Part shown: positions 43,901 to 51,418 of the stretch, piece after piece
Layout: each line of letters opens with the position of its first letter
Position numbering within the stretch: the first letter of the stretch is position 1
Origin: RYN-230 sp963717125
GTDB taxonomy: Bacteria > Actinomycetota > Actinomycetes > Streptosporangiales > Streptosporangiaceae
Reading direction: 5' to 3'
DNA length: 64,000 nt
Assembly (NCBI GenBank): GCA_963717125.1
Contig: CAVQVG010000007.1
Location: 186,001 to 250,000 of the forward strand
Notes under the pieces: generated by a model
The model's input: the letters and a program-made list of their open reading frames with translations, nothing else
Told to the model about the DNA's origin: nothing
The model's database searches: none
Translations under genes and position numbers: made by a program

Positions 43901-44356
43901 CAGCGTCGCGAGCTGCTGGACCCGCCCGTCCGCGCTGGCGCTGCGCGCGTAGGAGAGGATGCTGATACCGCCGAGCACCACAGCGGTCAGCGTGGGGATC
44001 GCGATCAGCAGGACGAGCCGCGATCGCACCCGCCAGTTCTTCAGCCCACGGCGCGACCCCGACCGCTGCTGGATGGTACTGGCCTGCCCATTGCTCCCCG
44101 GGTCGGCGCCGCCCTCCCGCCCGTCAACGTCGGCGGGTGCACGGGACGCCAATCCGGCGCCGGTGGACGGGTCGGCTGACCCTGAGTCGTCAGCTGGCCG
44201 GACGCCGGCCTTGTTGCTGCGGGACCGCACAGCCTCTGCACCTTTCACCTGGCTAGTGTGGCGAGCCAGCAGGCCCGCGGGACTGGCGGCGGAACTGACA
44301 TGACGCACCCCTTCCCGGGTGACGATTCTGTGAGCCCCGCGCACGGGCGCGGCCAA
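40988..44356 (-). CDS. cvnA: Conservon sensor histidine kinase with nitrate-sensor-like domain
   Basis: A protein of about 1,100 residues. The cytoplasmic N-terminus (about 105 residues) is followed by a helix LVLLIAIPTLTAVVLGGISIL and an extracellular four-helix sensory domain of about 290 residues (NIT type). A second helix AVGLAVLIVLALALFLTVVV, a HAMP domain and a dimerisation region with NVNAMFVNLSRRSQSLVERQI complete the input half. The ATPase part has N-box ELVENATSFSSAETPV, DQGVGMG and MGLFVVARLAARHG. The C-terminal tail of about 330 residues is low complexity with WDDAPAKPAG-type repeats. The start is uncertain: TTG 44356 or GTG 44308. First gene of cvnA-B-C-D. Confidence 0.92.
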   Translation of the reverse strand: MAAPVRGAHRIVTREGVRHVSSAASPAGLLARHTSQVKGAEAVRSRSNKAGVRPADDSGSADPSTGAGLASRAPADVDGREGGADPGSNGQASTIQQRSGSRRGLKNWRVRSRLVLLIAIPTLTAVVLGGISILSYARSASADGRVQQLATLSSNITVLAQQLEEERDRTVYYIALGGDGGRTQALAAPKAGGQTAAELGVIHQDYVLTNQSVSTVMRELGQVGSGFSPQAQQEAVTARTALQNLAFLRQASTSTNLPALVVVQKYTGLINDLLALIDVTGQGTSDATLAQAIRVLGLVSREKEEASEQRGILTMGLLTQNLTATALSSLNAAISEQASNLQSFNTAASPAQRQLWNNSISSIVFQANEEEIQAISTQQDLQSLRTDPTNVDDWYGAMTNEIDTQMGSVEHSLNGQITSRAALLHKDALTYAIAVGLAVLIVLALALFLTVVVGRSMVRPLRRLRAGALEVAGVRLPDMVRRMSESDGAGVSFDVAPIDVDSSDEIGEVARAFDQVHREALRLAANEAALRGNVNAMFVNLSRRSQSLVERQIRLIDDLEQGEQDPERLSNLFQMDHLATRMRRNSENLLVLAGHEVSRRWNQPVALVDVLRAAVSEIEQYERVSMNVQPGIAARGQAVNDVVHLVAELVENATSFSSAETPVTVSGHLLNSGGVLLDISDQGVGMGAEEMAHANWRLDNPPVVDVAVSRRMGLFVVARLAARHGIRVRLRPAPTGGLTALVWLPDETVTHEGAGSGPGSRRFERNGGSPDSIEPLANGQLSPEWGGRGGRSAAEEAVEAARTPRFTPLNTENGDAAATAGFPAVNPSWDDPLTRSSGNAWENGKPPGTGWDDAPAKPAGTGWDDAAAKPPASPGWGEAADKDAGPSWDDAPAPSAGSTWEEPLSPPAAAPPPAAATGPLPSVPGNGGPAPSFGTPRSVDSPGLPTRLPSRPARGFGNGGTNDSGPIRREVVVPPAAPLGQGNRLPIFESVESDWFRRGRHSAERANAPSGQSGPSAPSGQSVAPAESAPSWTSAADEGWRAAEAVSKPASGGVTLSGLPKRVPRANLVPGTVGANAQAAPQQARSAAITRDRFAAFQRGVREARAAADTDEDGSSEGDGVT

Positions 44357-44870
44357 GGGCTAACCATAACGTCTCACCATCGGCCTTGATCAATACCTTA
44401 TGCAGGAAAACACTCTTCTAACGTGATGTTTGCCGGATAGCTCGACCTCAGCAGGGTACTCTCTGGCGCTACAGCGGGGGTTCGTTCTGGCCTAACTAAG
44501 CAGTTCCGTGCTCAGAGCGCCAAGTGTGCTGGTTGCGTCAGCCGTTCCGCGTTGCGAGCAGTGTCCGGAAAGCCCTCAGTATGCCCGGTCTACCGAGGTC
44601 GCCGTGCCGGGTTCGGGCAAGGAGCGCCCAGGGCTACAGCTAGCTGGGCCCAGAGATCAACACAGTCAACACTGGCCACGCTCGTTTCACTATGTGTAAT
44701 TACCCGACTACATTTCGGCGGAGCCGGTTAACCGGATCAGCTGGTCGCCGCCGGCCGCACGAAACCTGGTCAATACCCCGGGGATCGGCCGGTTCAGGCC
44801 AGCGTGGCCACTGAGCCTGCCATTGGCGTGGCCATTTCACCCTGGGGCTCTTCGCGCACAAGTACCCCCG
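44357..44870. other. Non-coding region between conservon and acyl-CoA dehydrogenase
   Basis: About 510 bp with lower GC content and no convincing gene. The conservon promoter should lie here, reading leftwards. It contains a perfect 12-bp palindrome, CCGGTTAACCGG (44724-44735). A 63-codon open frame at 44508-44699 has no ribosome site and no family resemblance. Confidence 0.5.
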
Positions 44871-46061
44871 CTAGGCCAGGCCCGGCGGCAGGCCCTGGCG
44901 CAGGCCGAGCTCGCGGGCGATGATCATGCGCTGCACCTCGGAGGTGCCCTCGCCGATCTCCAGCACCTTGGCGTCCCGGTAGAACCGGGCGACCGGAAAC
45001 TCGTTCATGAACCCGTAGCCGCCGAACAGCTGGGTGGCGTCCCGCGCGTTGTCCATGGCCGAGTTGGACGCGACCAGCTTGGCTATCGCCGCCTGCTGCT
45101 TGGCCGGCTGCCCGGCGGCCAGCCGCGCGGCCGCGTCGTACCAGGCCAGCCGGGCTACGTGCACCCGGGCCGCCATGTCAGCCACGGTGAACTGGGTGGC
45201 CTGGAACTGGCCGAGCGGCTGGCCGAACGCGGTCCGCTCCGCCACGTAGCGCAGGCACTCATCCAGGCAGCCCTGGGCCAGCCCGGTGGCCAGCGCGGCG
45301 ATGGCGATCCGGCCCTCGTCCAGGATCTCCAGGAACTGGGCGTAGCCGCGGCCGCGCGGCCCGAGCAGATTCTCCGCGGGCACCCGGCAGGAGGAGAAGG
45401 CCAGCTCGCGGGTGTCCGACGCGCACCAGCCGACCTTGGAGTACTCCCGGCCGACCGTGAAGCCCGGGGTCCCGGACGGCACCACGATGGCCGAGATCTC
45501 CCGCCGGCCCGGCCCGGCCGCGTCTGCCTCACCCGTCAGCGCCAGCACGGTGACCAGCGAGGTGATCGAGGTGCCCGCGTTGGTGATGAACGACTTGCTC
45601 CCGTCGATCACCCACGACTCCCCGTCCACCCGCGCCGTGGTGCGCATGCCGCCCGGGATGTCCGTGCCGCCGCCCGCCTCGGTCAGCCCGAACGCGGCCA
45701 CCCGCTCGCCCGAGCACAGCGCGGGCAGCCAGCGGCGGCGCTGTTCGTCGGTGCCGAACCGGTAGATGGGCATCGCGCCCAGCGCCACCGCGGCCTCCAG
45801 GGTGATGGCCACCGAGGAGTCCACCCGGGCCAGTTCCTCCAGCGCCAGGCCGAGGGCGAACAGATCACCGCCCATCCCGCCGAACTCCTCGGGGAACGGC
45901 AGCCCGAACAGGCCCAGCTTGGCCATCCGTGCGATCAGGTCGTAGGGGAACTCGGCTCGCTCGTAGTAGCCGCCGATCACCGGCCGGACCACGGTGCGGG
46001 CGAACTCAGCGACCGTGTCGCGGAGCGCCCGGTGCTCCGCACTGAGCGGGTAAGTGGTCAT
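44871..46061 (-). CDS. Acyl-CoA dehydrogenase
   Basis: A 396-residue flavoenzyme catalysing alpha,beta-desaturation of an acyl-CoA thioester. The N-terminal helical domain is LSAEHRALRDTVAEFARTVV. The FAD/substrate region is AAFGLTEAGGGTDIPGGMRTTA, then FITNAGTSITSLVTVLA. The C-terminal domain has GYAQFLEILDEGRIAIAALATGLAQG and TQLFGGYGFMNEFPVARFYRDAKVLEIGEGTSEVQRMII. ATG 46061 has GGAAGGGG upstream. It is a single gene in a long gap, so the chain-length target is not indicated. Confidence 0.93.
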   Translation of the reverse strand: MTTYPLSAEHRALRDTVAEFARTVVRPVIGGYYERAEFPYDLIARMAKLGLFGLPFPEEFGGMGGDLFALGLALEELARVDSSVAITLEAAVALGAMPIYRFGTDEQRRRWLPALCSGERVAAFGLTEAGGGTDIPGGMRTTARVDGESWVIDGSKSFITNAGTSITSLVTVLALTGEADAAGPGRREISAIVVPSGTPGFTVGREYSKVGWCASDTRELAFSSCRVPAENLLGPRGRGYAQFLEILDEGRIAIAALATGLAQGCLDECLRYVAERTAFGQPLGQFQATQFTVADMAARVHVARLAWYDAAARLAAGQPAKQQAAIAKLVASNSAMDNARDATQLFGGYGFMNEFPVARFYRDAKVLEIGEGTSEVQRMIIARELGLRQGLPPGLA

Positions 46062-46195
46062 CTGTGCCCCTTCCCGATCGGTGCCGCCTACGCGCGATGC
46101 TACTGGCCGGCCGGGCTCGGGCCGGGCACCCTGGGCCACCCCTGGCGCGTTAGGCTCTCGTGGACACTTACCCTGCCGCCGTCCCGGAGGACGCC

Positions 46196-46834
46196 ATGGC
46201 GACCCTCACCTGCCCGGCGTGTGCCGCTGAGGTCCAGCAGGAGGACCTCATCTGCTTCACGTGCGGTGCGAACCTACCCCGCAACAGCCCCGCGGACGAG
46301 CCGGCCACCCCGCCGACCGTCATGCAGGAGTACCTGAAGCGGGACGGGGCGCCCGCACCGGCCGCGGGCCCGGCCGCGTGCCCGCACTGCGGCGCGACCA
46401 TCCAGGAGCCGACGACGGTGTTCTGCCCGGCCTGCCGGGAGCCGCTGCCACCCCGGGCCGGCATCATCTCCCCCGTCGTGCTCCGCCTCGTCTTTCCCAC
46501 CGGCAACGTGGAGGTGCCCGCGGGCACCTCGCTGGTGCTCGGCCGCGACCCGGAAGAGTCCCTGGTCGCCGCCGCGTTCGCCCGCTACGACAACGTATCC
46601 AGGCGGCACGCCACGGTCACGGTGAACGACACCGGCCAGGCGACGATCCGGGACGAGCACTCCACTAACGGCACGTTCGTCAACGGGGACCGGGTGCTGC
46701 CGGGCACGGAGGTGCGCCTGGCGGACGGCGACAACGTGCGGCTCGGCGCCGACGTCACCGCCGAGGTGTCGCTGCCCCGGCAGGGACCGCTGCCCGGCGC
46801 GTTCAGCCGCAACGGCCACCGGGACCCGGCCTGA
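46196..46834 (+). CDS. FHA-domain protein with two zinc ribbons
   Basis: A 212-residue cytoplasmic protein. Two CxxC...CxxC ribbons come first: CPACAAEVQQEDLICFTCG (about residues 6-24) and CPHCGATIQEPTTVFCPAC (about 62-80). The C-terminal FHA domain follows: LVLGRDPEESLVA, VSRRHATVTV (SxxH) and STNGTFVNG, the phosphothreonine-binding loops. Such proteins read Ser/Thr-kinase output. GGAGG lies before ATG 46196, so the longer frame from 46160 is rejected. The deacetylase follows with no gap. Confidence 0.9.
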   Translation: MATLTCPACAAEVQQEDLICFTCGANLPRNSPADEPATPPTVMQEYLKRDGAPAPAAGPAACPHCGATIQEPTTVFCPACREPLPPRAGIISPVVLRLVFPTGNVEVPAGTSLVLGRDPEESLVAAAFARYDNVSRRHATVTVNDTGQATIRDEHSTNGTFVNGDRVLPGTEVRLADGDNVRLGADVTAEVSLPRQGPLPGAFSRNGHRDPA

Positions 46835-47735
46835 GCGGGCCGCCGGCGCCTCCCCGGCCGCCCTGGGAGTGGGACGAGGCGGCCATCACCGCGGCGGTCA
46901 CCCGGATCCGGGCCGGGCGGTCGCTGGCGCCCGCGTCGTGGCCGGGCGGCATGCGAGCCGCGGTGGCGCTGTCGTTCGACTCCGATCACGAGACGATCTG
47001 GCTGCGCGACGCGCAGACCTCGCCAGGCCGGCTGTCCCAGGGCGAGTACGGCGCCCGCGCGGCGGTGCCGCGCATCCTGCGGCTGCTGGACCGCCGGGGC
47101 ATCCCGGCCTCGTTCTTCATCCCCGCGGTCTGTGCGCTGCTCCGGCCGGCCGAGGTCCGCGGCTACGTGCAGGCCGGCCACGAGGTGGCGCTGCACGGCT
47201 GGATCCACGAGCGGAACTCCGAGCTCCCGGCGGCGACCGAGCGCGCGCTGACCCTGCGCGCGGCCGAGACGCTGACCCGGGTCGCGGGCACGCCGCCGGC
47301 TGGCATCCGCACCCCGTCCTGGGACTTCAGCCACGCCACCCTGGACATCATCACCGAGCTCGGGCTGAGCTACGACTCGTCCCTGATGGCCGACGACGAC
47401 CCGTATGAGATCGAGGCGGCGGGCCGCTCACCGGGATCGTGGAGATCCCGGTGCAGTGGATCCGGGATGACGCGCCCTACTTTCCGGTCGACCCAGCCCG
47501 CCCGTTCACCCCGCCCCGGGACATCGGCCAGATGTGGCGCGACGAGTTCGACCAGGCCTACGCCCGCGGCGCCCTGTTCCAGCTGACCATGCATCCGCAC
47601 GTGATCGGGCCCCGGTCCCGGTTCGTGGTCCTCGAGGAACTGGTCAACTACATCGCCGGGCACGCCGGCGTGTGGTTCGCCACGCACGCCGACATCGCCA
47701 GCTACGTGGCGGACAGCGCGGGACTGCGCCGCTAG
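46831..47735 (+). CDS. Polysaccharide deacetylase family protein, apparent frameshift
   Basis: A NodB-fold enzyme of about 290 residues, related to actinobacterial polysaccharide/peptidoglycan deacetylases and allantoinase-like proteins. It shows ALSFDSDHET (Asp-Asp-like motif), GEYGARAAVPRILRLLDRRGIPASFFIPAV, GHEVALHGWIHER (metal His) and GIRTPSWDFS. The frame breaks near 47421-47430 after EIEAAG and resumes as LTGIVEIPVQWIRDDAPYF through FQLTMHPHVIGPRSR. Family-like residues WEWDEAAITAAVTRIRAGRSL lie upstream of the first ATG (46951) with no standard start, so the 5' end (46831) is a guess. Confidence 0.78.
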
Positions 47736-47811
47736 CTTTGGGTCTGTCCGGTGACGGCGGCCCGTGAGACGATCATGACGGCTCCAGGCAGCAAGCACCG
47801 CGGAGGTCGCT

Positions 47812-49284
47812 ATGGCCGTCAGGGACTCCACCACCAGCCAGACCCGCGGTCTCCGGCGGAACGCCATCGGGCTGCGCGAGGTCCTGTTCCAGTCCATCAC
47901 CGACATGGCCCCCGGGGCCGCGATCGCCGCCTCGATCCCGGCCGGGGTCGCGTTCGCCGCCGGGTCGCTGCCGCTGGCCGTGGTGTTCGCCCTGGTCGCC
48001 TGCTTGTTCTGCGCGGTCAGCATCGGCCTGCTGGCCCGCGAGATGCCGTCCGCCGGATCCCTGGCCACCTACGCGGCGCGCGGCCTGCACCCGGCCATCG
48101 GCTTCCTGGTGGCCTGGGGTTACGTGCTGGTCGGCTTCCTCATCCCGCCGCTGGTCCTGCTCCAGCTCGGGTTCACCACGGCGGCCACCATCAACGCCGA
48201 ATGGTCCAGCTACCCGGCCAGCCTGTGGTGGCCGTGGGCGCTGGCCGGCGCGGTGATCGTGCTGGCGGCCGGCTTCTACGGCATTCGCACCTCGGCCCGG
48301 CTGGGCACCGTGCTGGGCATCTTCGAGATCGGCGTGTTCCTCGTGCTGGCCGTGTTCTTCGTGGTGCACGCGGGCAGCAACAACACGCTCAGCGTGTTCA
48401 CGACCAAGTACACCCCACCCGGGTTCCACGGCCTCACCGGGATAATCGGCGGGTCGGTGTACACGATCCTGGCGTTCGGCGGGTTCGAGGGCGCGGCGCC
48501 GCTGGCCGAGGAGGCCCGCAACCCGCGGCGCACCATCCCGCGGGCGGTGCTGCTGGCCACGCTGCTCATCGGCCTGCTCTACGTGTTCACCACGTACGCG
48601 GTGGACGTCGCCTACGGCCCGGCCAAGTTCGGCAGCTTCACCACCGGGACCGGGGCCGCGTCCTGGGAGGGCATGGCCCGGTCGCTGTACGGCCTGTTCT
48701 GGTTCTTCGTCTTCCTGGCCATCGTGAACTCGACCATCGCCAACGCCAACGCCGGCGTCAACGTGTCCAGCCGGACCGCCTACGCGATGGGCCGGATCGG
48801 CGCCTTCCCGCGCTTCCTGGCCCAGGTGCACCCCAAGCACCACTCCCCCGCGCTGGCCATCCTGACCGGCTTCGTCGTCACCGTCGCGGTGACCCTCGGC
48901 CTCGGCCTCGGCTACGGCGCCACCACCGCGTTCGTGATGGTGGCCACCGCGCTGGTCATCGTGCTGGCCGCGATCTACATCGTGATGAACGCGGCCTGCA
49001 TCGGCTTCTTCGCCCGGGCCGCCCGGCGGCCCAACCCGGTGCTGTGGCTGGTCATCCCGGTGCTGGGCATCATCACGTTCGTGCCGGCCTGGCTCACCTC
49101 GGCCGGCATCAAGGCGTTCTCGTTCGTCGCGCCGCTGTCCGCGCCGTACTCCTACCTGGGCCCGGGGGTGGCCGGCTGGATGGTGGCCGGGCTGATCTAC
49201 CTTGGCTACCTGTACCGGCGCGACCCGCGGCGGGTGGTCGAAGTGGGGCTGGTGCACCTGGACCCGCTGGAGGAGTACGAGTGA
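47812..49284 (+). CDS. APC-family amino-acid/amine permease
   Basis: A 490-residue transporter with 12 predicted helices. Helix 1 reads GLREVLFQSITDMAPGAAIAASI with the unwound GxG region, then GLLAREMPSAGSLATYAARGLHPAIGFLVAWGY, typical of the AAT/APC superfamily. Helix 6 has the FGGFEGAAPLAEEARNPRRTIP segment. Importers of this group take up amino acids, amines or amides. The downstream formamidase overlaps by GTGA, so the substrate may be an amide or a nitrogen-rich compound. Confidence 0.9.
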   Translation: MAVRDSTTSQTRGLRRNAIGLREVLFQSITDMAPGAAIAASIPAGVAFAAGSLPLAVVFALVACLFCAVSIGLLAREMPSAGSLATYAARGLHPAIGFLVAWGYVLVGFLIPPLVLLQLGFTTAATINAEWSSYPASLWWPWALAGAVIVLAAGFYGIRTSARLGTVLGIFEIGVFLVLAVFFVVHAGSNNTLSVFTTKYTPPGFHGLTGIIGGSVYTILAFGGFEGAAPLAEEARNPRRTIPRAVLLATLLIGLLYVFTTYAVDVAYGPAKFGSFTTGTGAASWEGMARSLYGLFWFFVFLAIVNSTIANANAGVNVSSRTAYAMGRIGAFPRFLAQVHPKHHSPALAILTGFVVTVAVTLGLGLGYGATTAFVMVATALVIVLAAIYIVMNAACIGFFARAARRPNPVLWLVIPVLGIITFVPAWLTSAGIKAFSFVAPLSAPYSYLGPGVAGWMVAGLIYLGYLYRRDPRRVVEVGLVHLDPLEEYE

Positions 49285-50288
49285 GCGACCCACAGGTCTT
49301 CAGCTTCCGGCCGGCCCCGGACCAATACGCCTGGACGTTCGGTGGTGCCGCCCCCCTAGCCCGCATAACGCCCCCCGCCGTGCTCGAGGTGTTCACCGAG
49401 GACTGCTTTGCCGGGCGCGTGAAAAGCGAGACCGACCTGGTCTCGGAGGTCTGTGAGTTCCCGTACCTGAACCCGCAGACCGGCCCGTTCTACATCGAGG
49501 GGGCCGAGCCCGGCGACACGCTGGCGGTGCACTTCATCTCCATCGAGCCGGCCCGGGACTGGGGCGCGTCCACCACGGTGCCCCTGTTCGGCGCGCTGAG
49601 CGCGACGCACGCCACCGCGCTGCTGCACGATCCGCTGCCGGAACTGGTCTGGCTGTGGCAGTTCGACACCGGCAAGGGCACCTGCCGGTTCACCGCCCGG
49701 TACGGCGACTTCGCCGTCGACCTGCCGATCGAGCCGATGCACGGCACGGTCGGCGTGGCCCCGGCCAACCTGGAGGTGCGCAGCGCGCTGGTGCCGGACG
49801 CGTTCGGCGGCAACATGGACACCCCGGAGATGCGCGCCGGGACCACCTGCTACCTGGGTGTGAACGTCGAGGGCGCGCTGCTGTCGCTGGGCGACGGGCA
49901 CGCCCGGCAGGGCGAGGGCGAGACCTGCGGGGTGGCCGTGGAGTGCGCGATGAACACGGTGCTCGCGGTGGACCTGATCAAGGGCCGGCCGTGCGCCTGG
50001 CCGCGGCTGGAGTCGGATACCCACCTGATGACGGCCGGCTCGGCCCGGCCGCTGGAGGACGCGTTCCGGATCGCCGCGCTCGACCTGGTGCAGTGGCTGA
50101 CCGCCGACTACGGGCTGCACCAGATGGACGCCTACCAGCTGGTTACCCAGGCCATTGAGGCGCCGCTGGCCAACGTGTGCGACCCGAACTACACCAGCGT
50201 GGTCAAGATGCCGAAGACCTACCTGCCCGCCGGGGACGCGATGGGCAGCGCGCACGCCAGGCTCCGCGCCCTGGCCGCGCGGTACTAG
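49281..50288 (+). CDS. Acetamidase/formamidase family hydrolase
   Basis: A 335-residue FmdA/AmdA-like enzyme that releases ammonia from a short-chain amide. It has FTEDCFAGRV, GPFYIEGAEPGDTLAVHFISIEPA, GTVGVAPAN near the centre, FGGNMDTPEMRAGTTCYLGV and GDGHARQGEGETCGVAVECA, the family's conserved blocks. GTG 49281 overlaps the permease stop. Permease and amidase together suggest use of an external amide or amino-acid derivative as nitrogen source. A GC-rich repeat element follows the stop. Confidence 0.9.
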   Translation: MSDPQVFSFRPAPDQYAWTFGGAAPLARITPPAVLEVFTEDCFAGRVKSETDLVSEVCEFPYLNPQTGPFYIEGAEPGDTLAVHFISIEPARDWGASTTVPLFGALSATHATALLHDPLPELVWLWQFDTGKGTCRFTARYGDFAVDLPIEPMHGTVGVAPANLEVRSALVPDAFGGNMDTPEMRAGTTCYLGVNVEGALLSLGDGHARQGEGETCGVAVECAMNTVLAVDLIKGRPCAWPRLESDTHLMTAGSARPLEDAFRIAALDLVQWLTADYGLHQMDAYQLVTQAIEAPLANVCDPNYTSVVKMPKTYLPAGDAMGSAHARLRALAARY

Positions 50289-50290
50289 TC

Positions 50291-50379
50291 CGGGGGGACG
50301 ACCCCCCTGGACCCCCCGCTCGCCGCTCCGCGCCGAACGGCTTCTCCGCGAGCACCCGCCTGCGGCGGGCCCCGCCTCG
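50291..50379 (+). repeat. REP-like palindromic element, copy 1
   Basis: GGGGGG-ACGA-CCCCCC hairpin, then TGGACCCCCCGCTCGCCGC, then CCCGCC-TGC-GGCGGG hairpin and CCCCGCCTCG. About 90 bp, just after the formamidase stop. The same order is found at 58312-58478 and, inverted, at 56206-56295; a half copy lies at 57215-57260. Confidence 0.8.
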
Positions 50380-50404
50380 GCGCCGCGAGCCGGTTGACCG
50401 CCGA

Positions 50405-51391
50405 TTAGCGCTCGCTGTCCAGCGCCGCCATCTGCGGCGCGTCGTAGCGGTCGCCGGCCACCTGGCCCGCGGGCACCGCGGCCTCGATGGCCGCGAGTTC
50501 GTCGGTGCTGAGCGTCACGTCCAGCGCGGCCAGCGCCTCGGCCAGCCGGCTGCGCCGCTTGGTCCCGATCAACGGGATGATGTCCTCGCCCTGGGCGGCC
50601 ACCCAGGCGATGGCCAGCTGCGCGGCGGTCAGCCCGTGGTTCTTGCCGATCGCCTCCAGCTCGTCCAGCAGGGTCAGGTTGCGCTCCAGGTTGCCCTGCT
50701 GGAACCGGGGGAAACGGGCCCGCGGGTCGCCGTCGGCCAGCCGGGCCGTGTCCCGGCTGAGCAGGCCGCGGGACAGGATGCCGTAAGCGGTCACACTGAT
50801 GCCCAGCTCCCGCACCGTAGGCAGGATCTCAGCCTCGATCCCCCGGCTCATCAGCGAGTACTCGATCTGCAGCTCGGCCACCGGGCGGACCGCGTGCGCC
50901 CGCCGGATCGTCTCGGCCCCGACCTCGGACAGCCCGAGATACCGCACATAACCCGCGTCGATCATCTCGCCGATCGCGCCGGCCGTGTCCTCGATCGGGA
51001 CCGCCGGGTCCAGCCGGGCCGGCTGGTACACGTCCACGTAGTCGGTGCCCAGCCGGGCCAGCGAATAGGCCAGGAAGTTCTTTACCGCGGCCGGCCGCGC
51101 GTCGTAGCCGACGAAGGCGCCCCGCGGGTCACGCATCCCGCCGAACTTGACCTGCACGAACACGCTGTCCCTGGGCACCTCGCGAAGGACCCGGGACAGC
51201 AGCATCTCGTTATGCCCCATGCCGTAGAAGTCGCCGGTGTCCAGCAGGTTGATCCCGGCGTCCAGCGCGGCCCGGATGGTGGCCACGCTCTCGTCGTCGT
51301 CCGCGGCGCCGTAGATCCCGGACATGCCCATCAGCCCGAGCCCGGCGCGGGACACCACCGGCCCGCCCCGGCCCAGCGTGGTCAGCTGCAC
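50405..51391 (-). CDS. Aldo/keto reductase
   Basis: A 328-residue NADPH-dependent TIM-barrel reductase. It has the Asp-Tyr pair in LLDTGDFYGMGHNE, the Lys in VFVQVKFGG, and the cofactor loops IPLIGTKRRSRLAEAL and SRGLLS. The catalytic His expected after the DxY strand is replaced by Pro in VYQPARLDP, as in one known subgroup. The substrate is unknown. The gene faces the formamidase, ends beside repeat copy 1, and starts 28 bp after the amidohydrolase stop. Confidence 0.88.
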   Translation of the reverse strand: MQLTTLGRGGPVVSRAGLGLMGMSGIYGAADDDESVATIRAALDAGINLLDTGDFYGMGHNEMLLSRVLREVPRDSVFVQVKFGGMRDPRGAFVGYDARPAAVKNFLAYSLARLGTDYVDVYQPARLDPAVPIEDTAGAIGEMIDAGYVRYLGLSEVGAETIRRAHAVRPVAELQIEYSLMSRGIEAEILPTVRELGISVTAYGILSRGLLSRDTARLADGDPRARFPRFQQGNLERNLTLLDELEAIGKNHGLTAAQLAIAWVAAQGEDIIPLIGTKRRSRLAEALAALDVTLSTDELAAIEAAVPAGQVAGDRYDAPQMAALDSER

Positions 51392-51418
51392 AGTGCCCTC
51401 CTCAATCTTCGGCCCTTC

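Noticed and set aside
40964..44179. Thousand-codon open frame on the plus strand opposite cvnA
   Set aside because: Antisense shadow of cvnA, rich in Arg/Gly/His with no domain. Such frames are common in DNA of this GC content.
44508..44699. 63-codon open frame in the gap before the acyl-CoA dehydrogenase
   Set aside because: No ribosome site, no codon bias and no resemblance to known small proteins.
47751..49280. Long open frame that would extend the formamidase upstream by about 510 residues
   Set aside because: It is the shifted frame of the APC permease; its sequence is Arg/Gly/His-rich and has no family resemblance.
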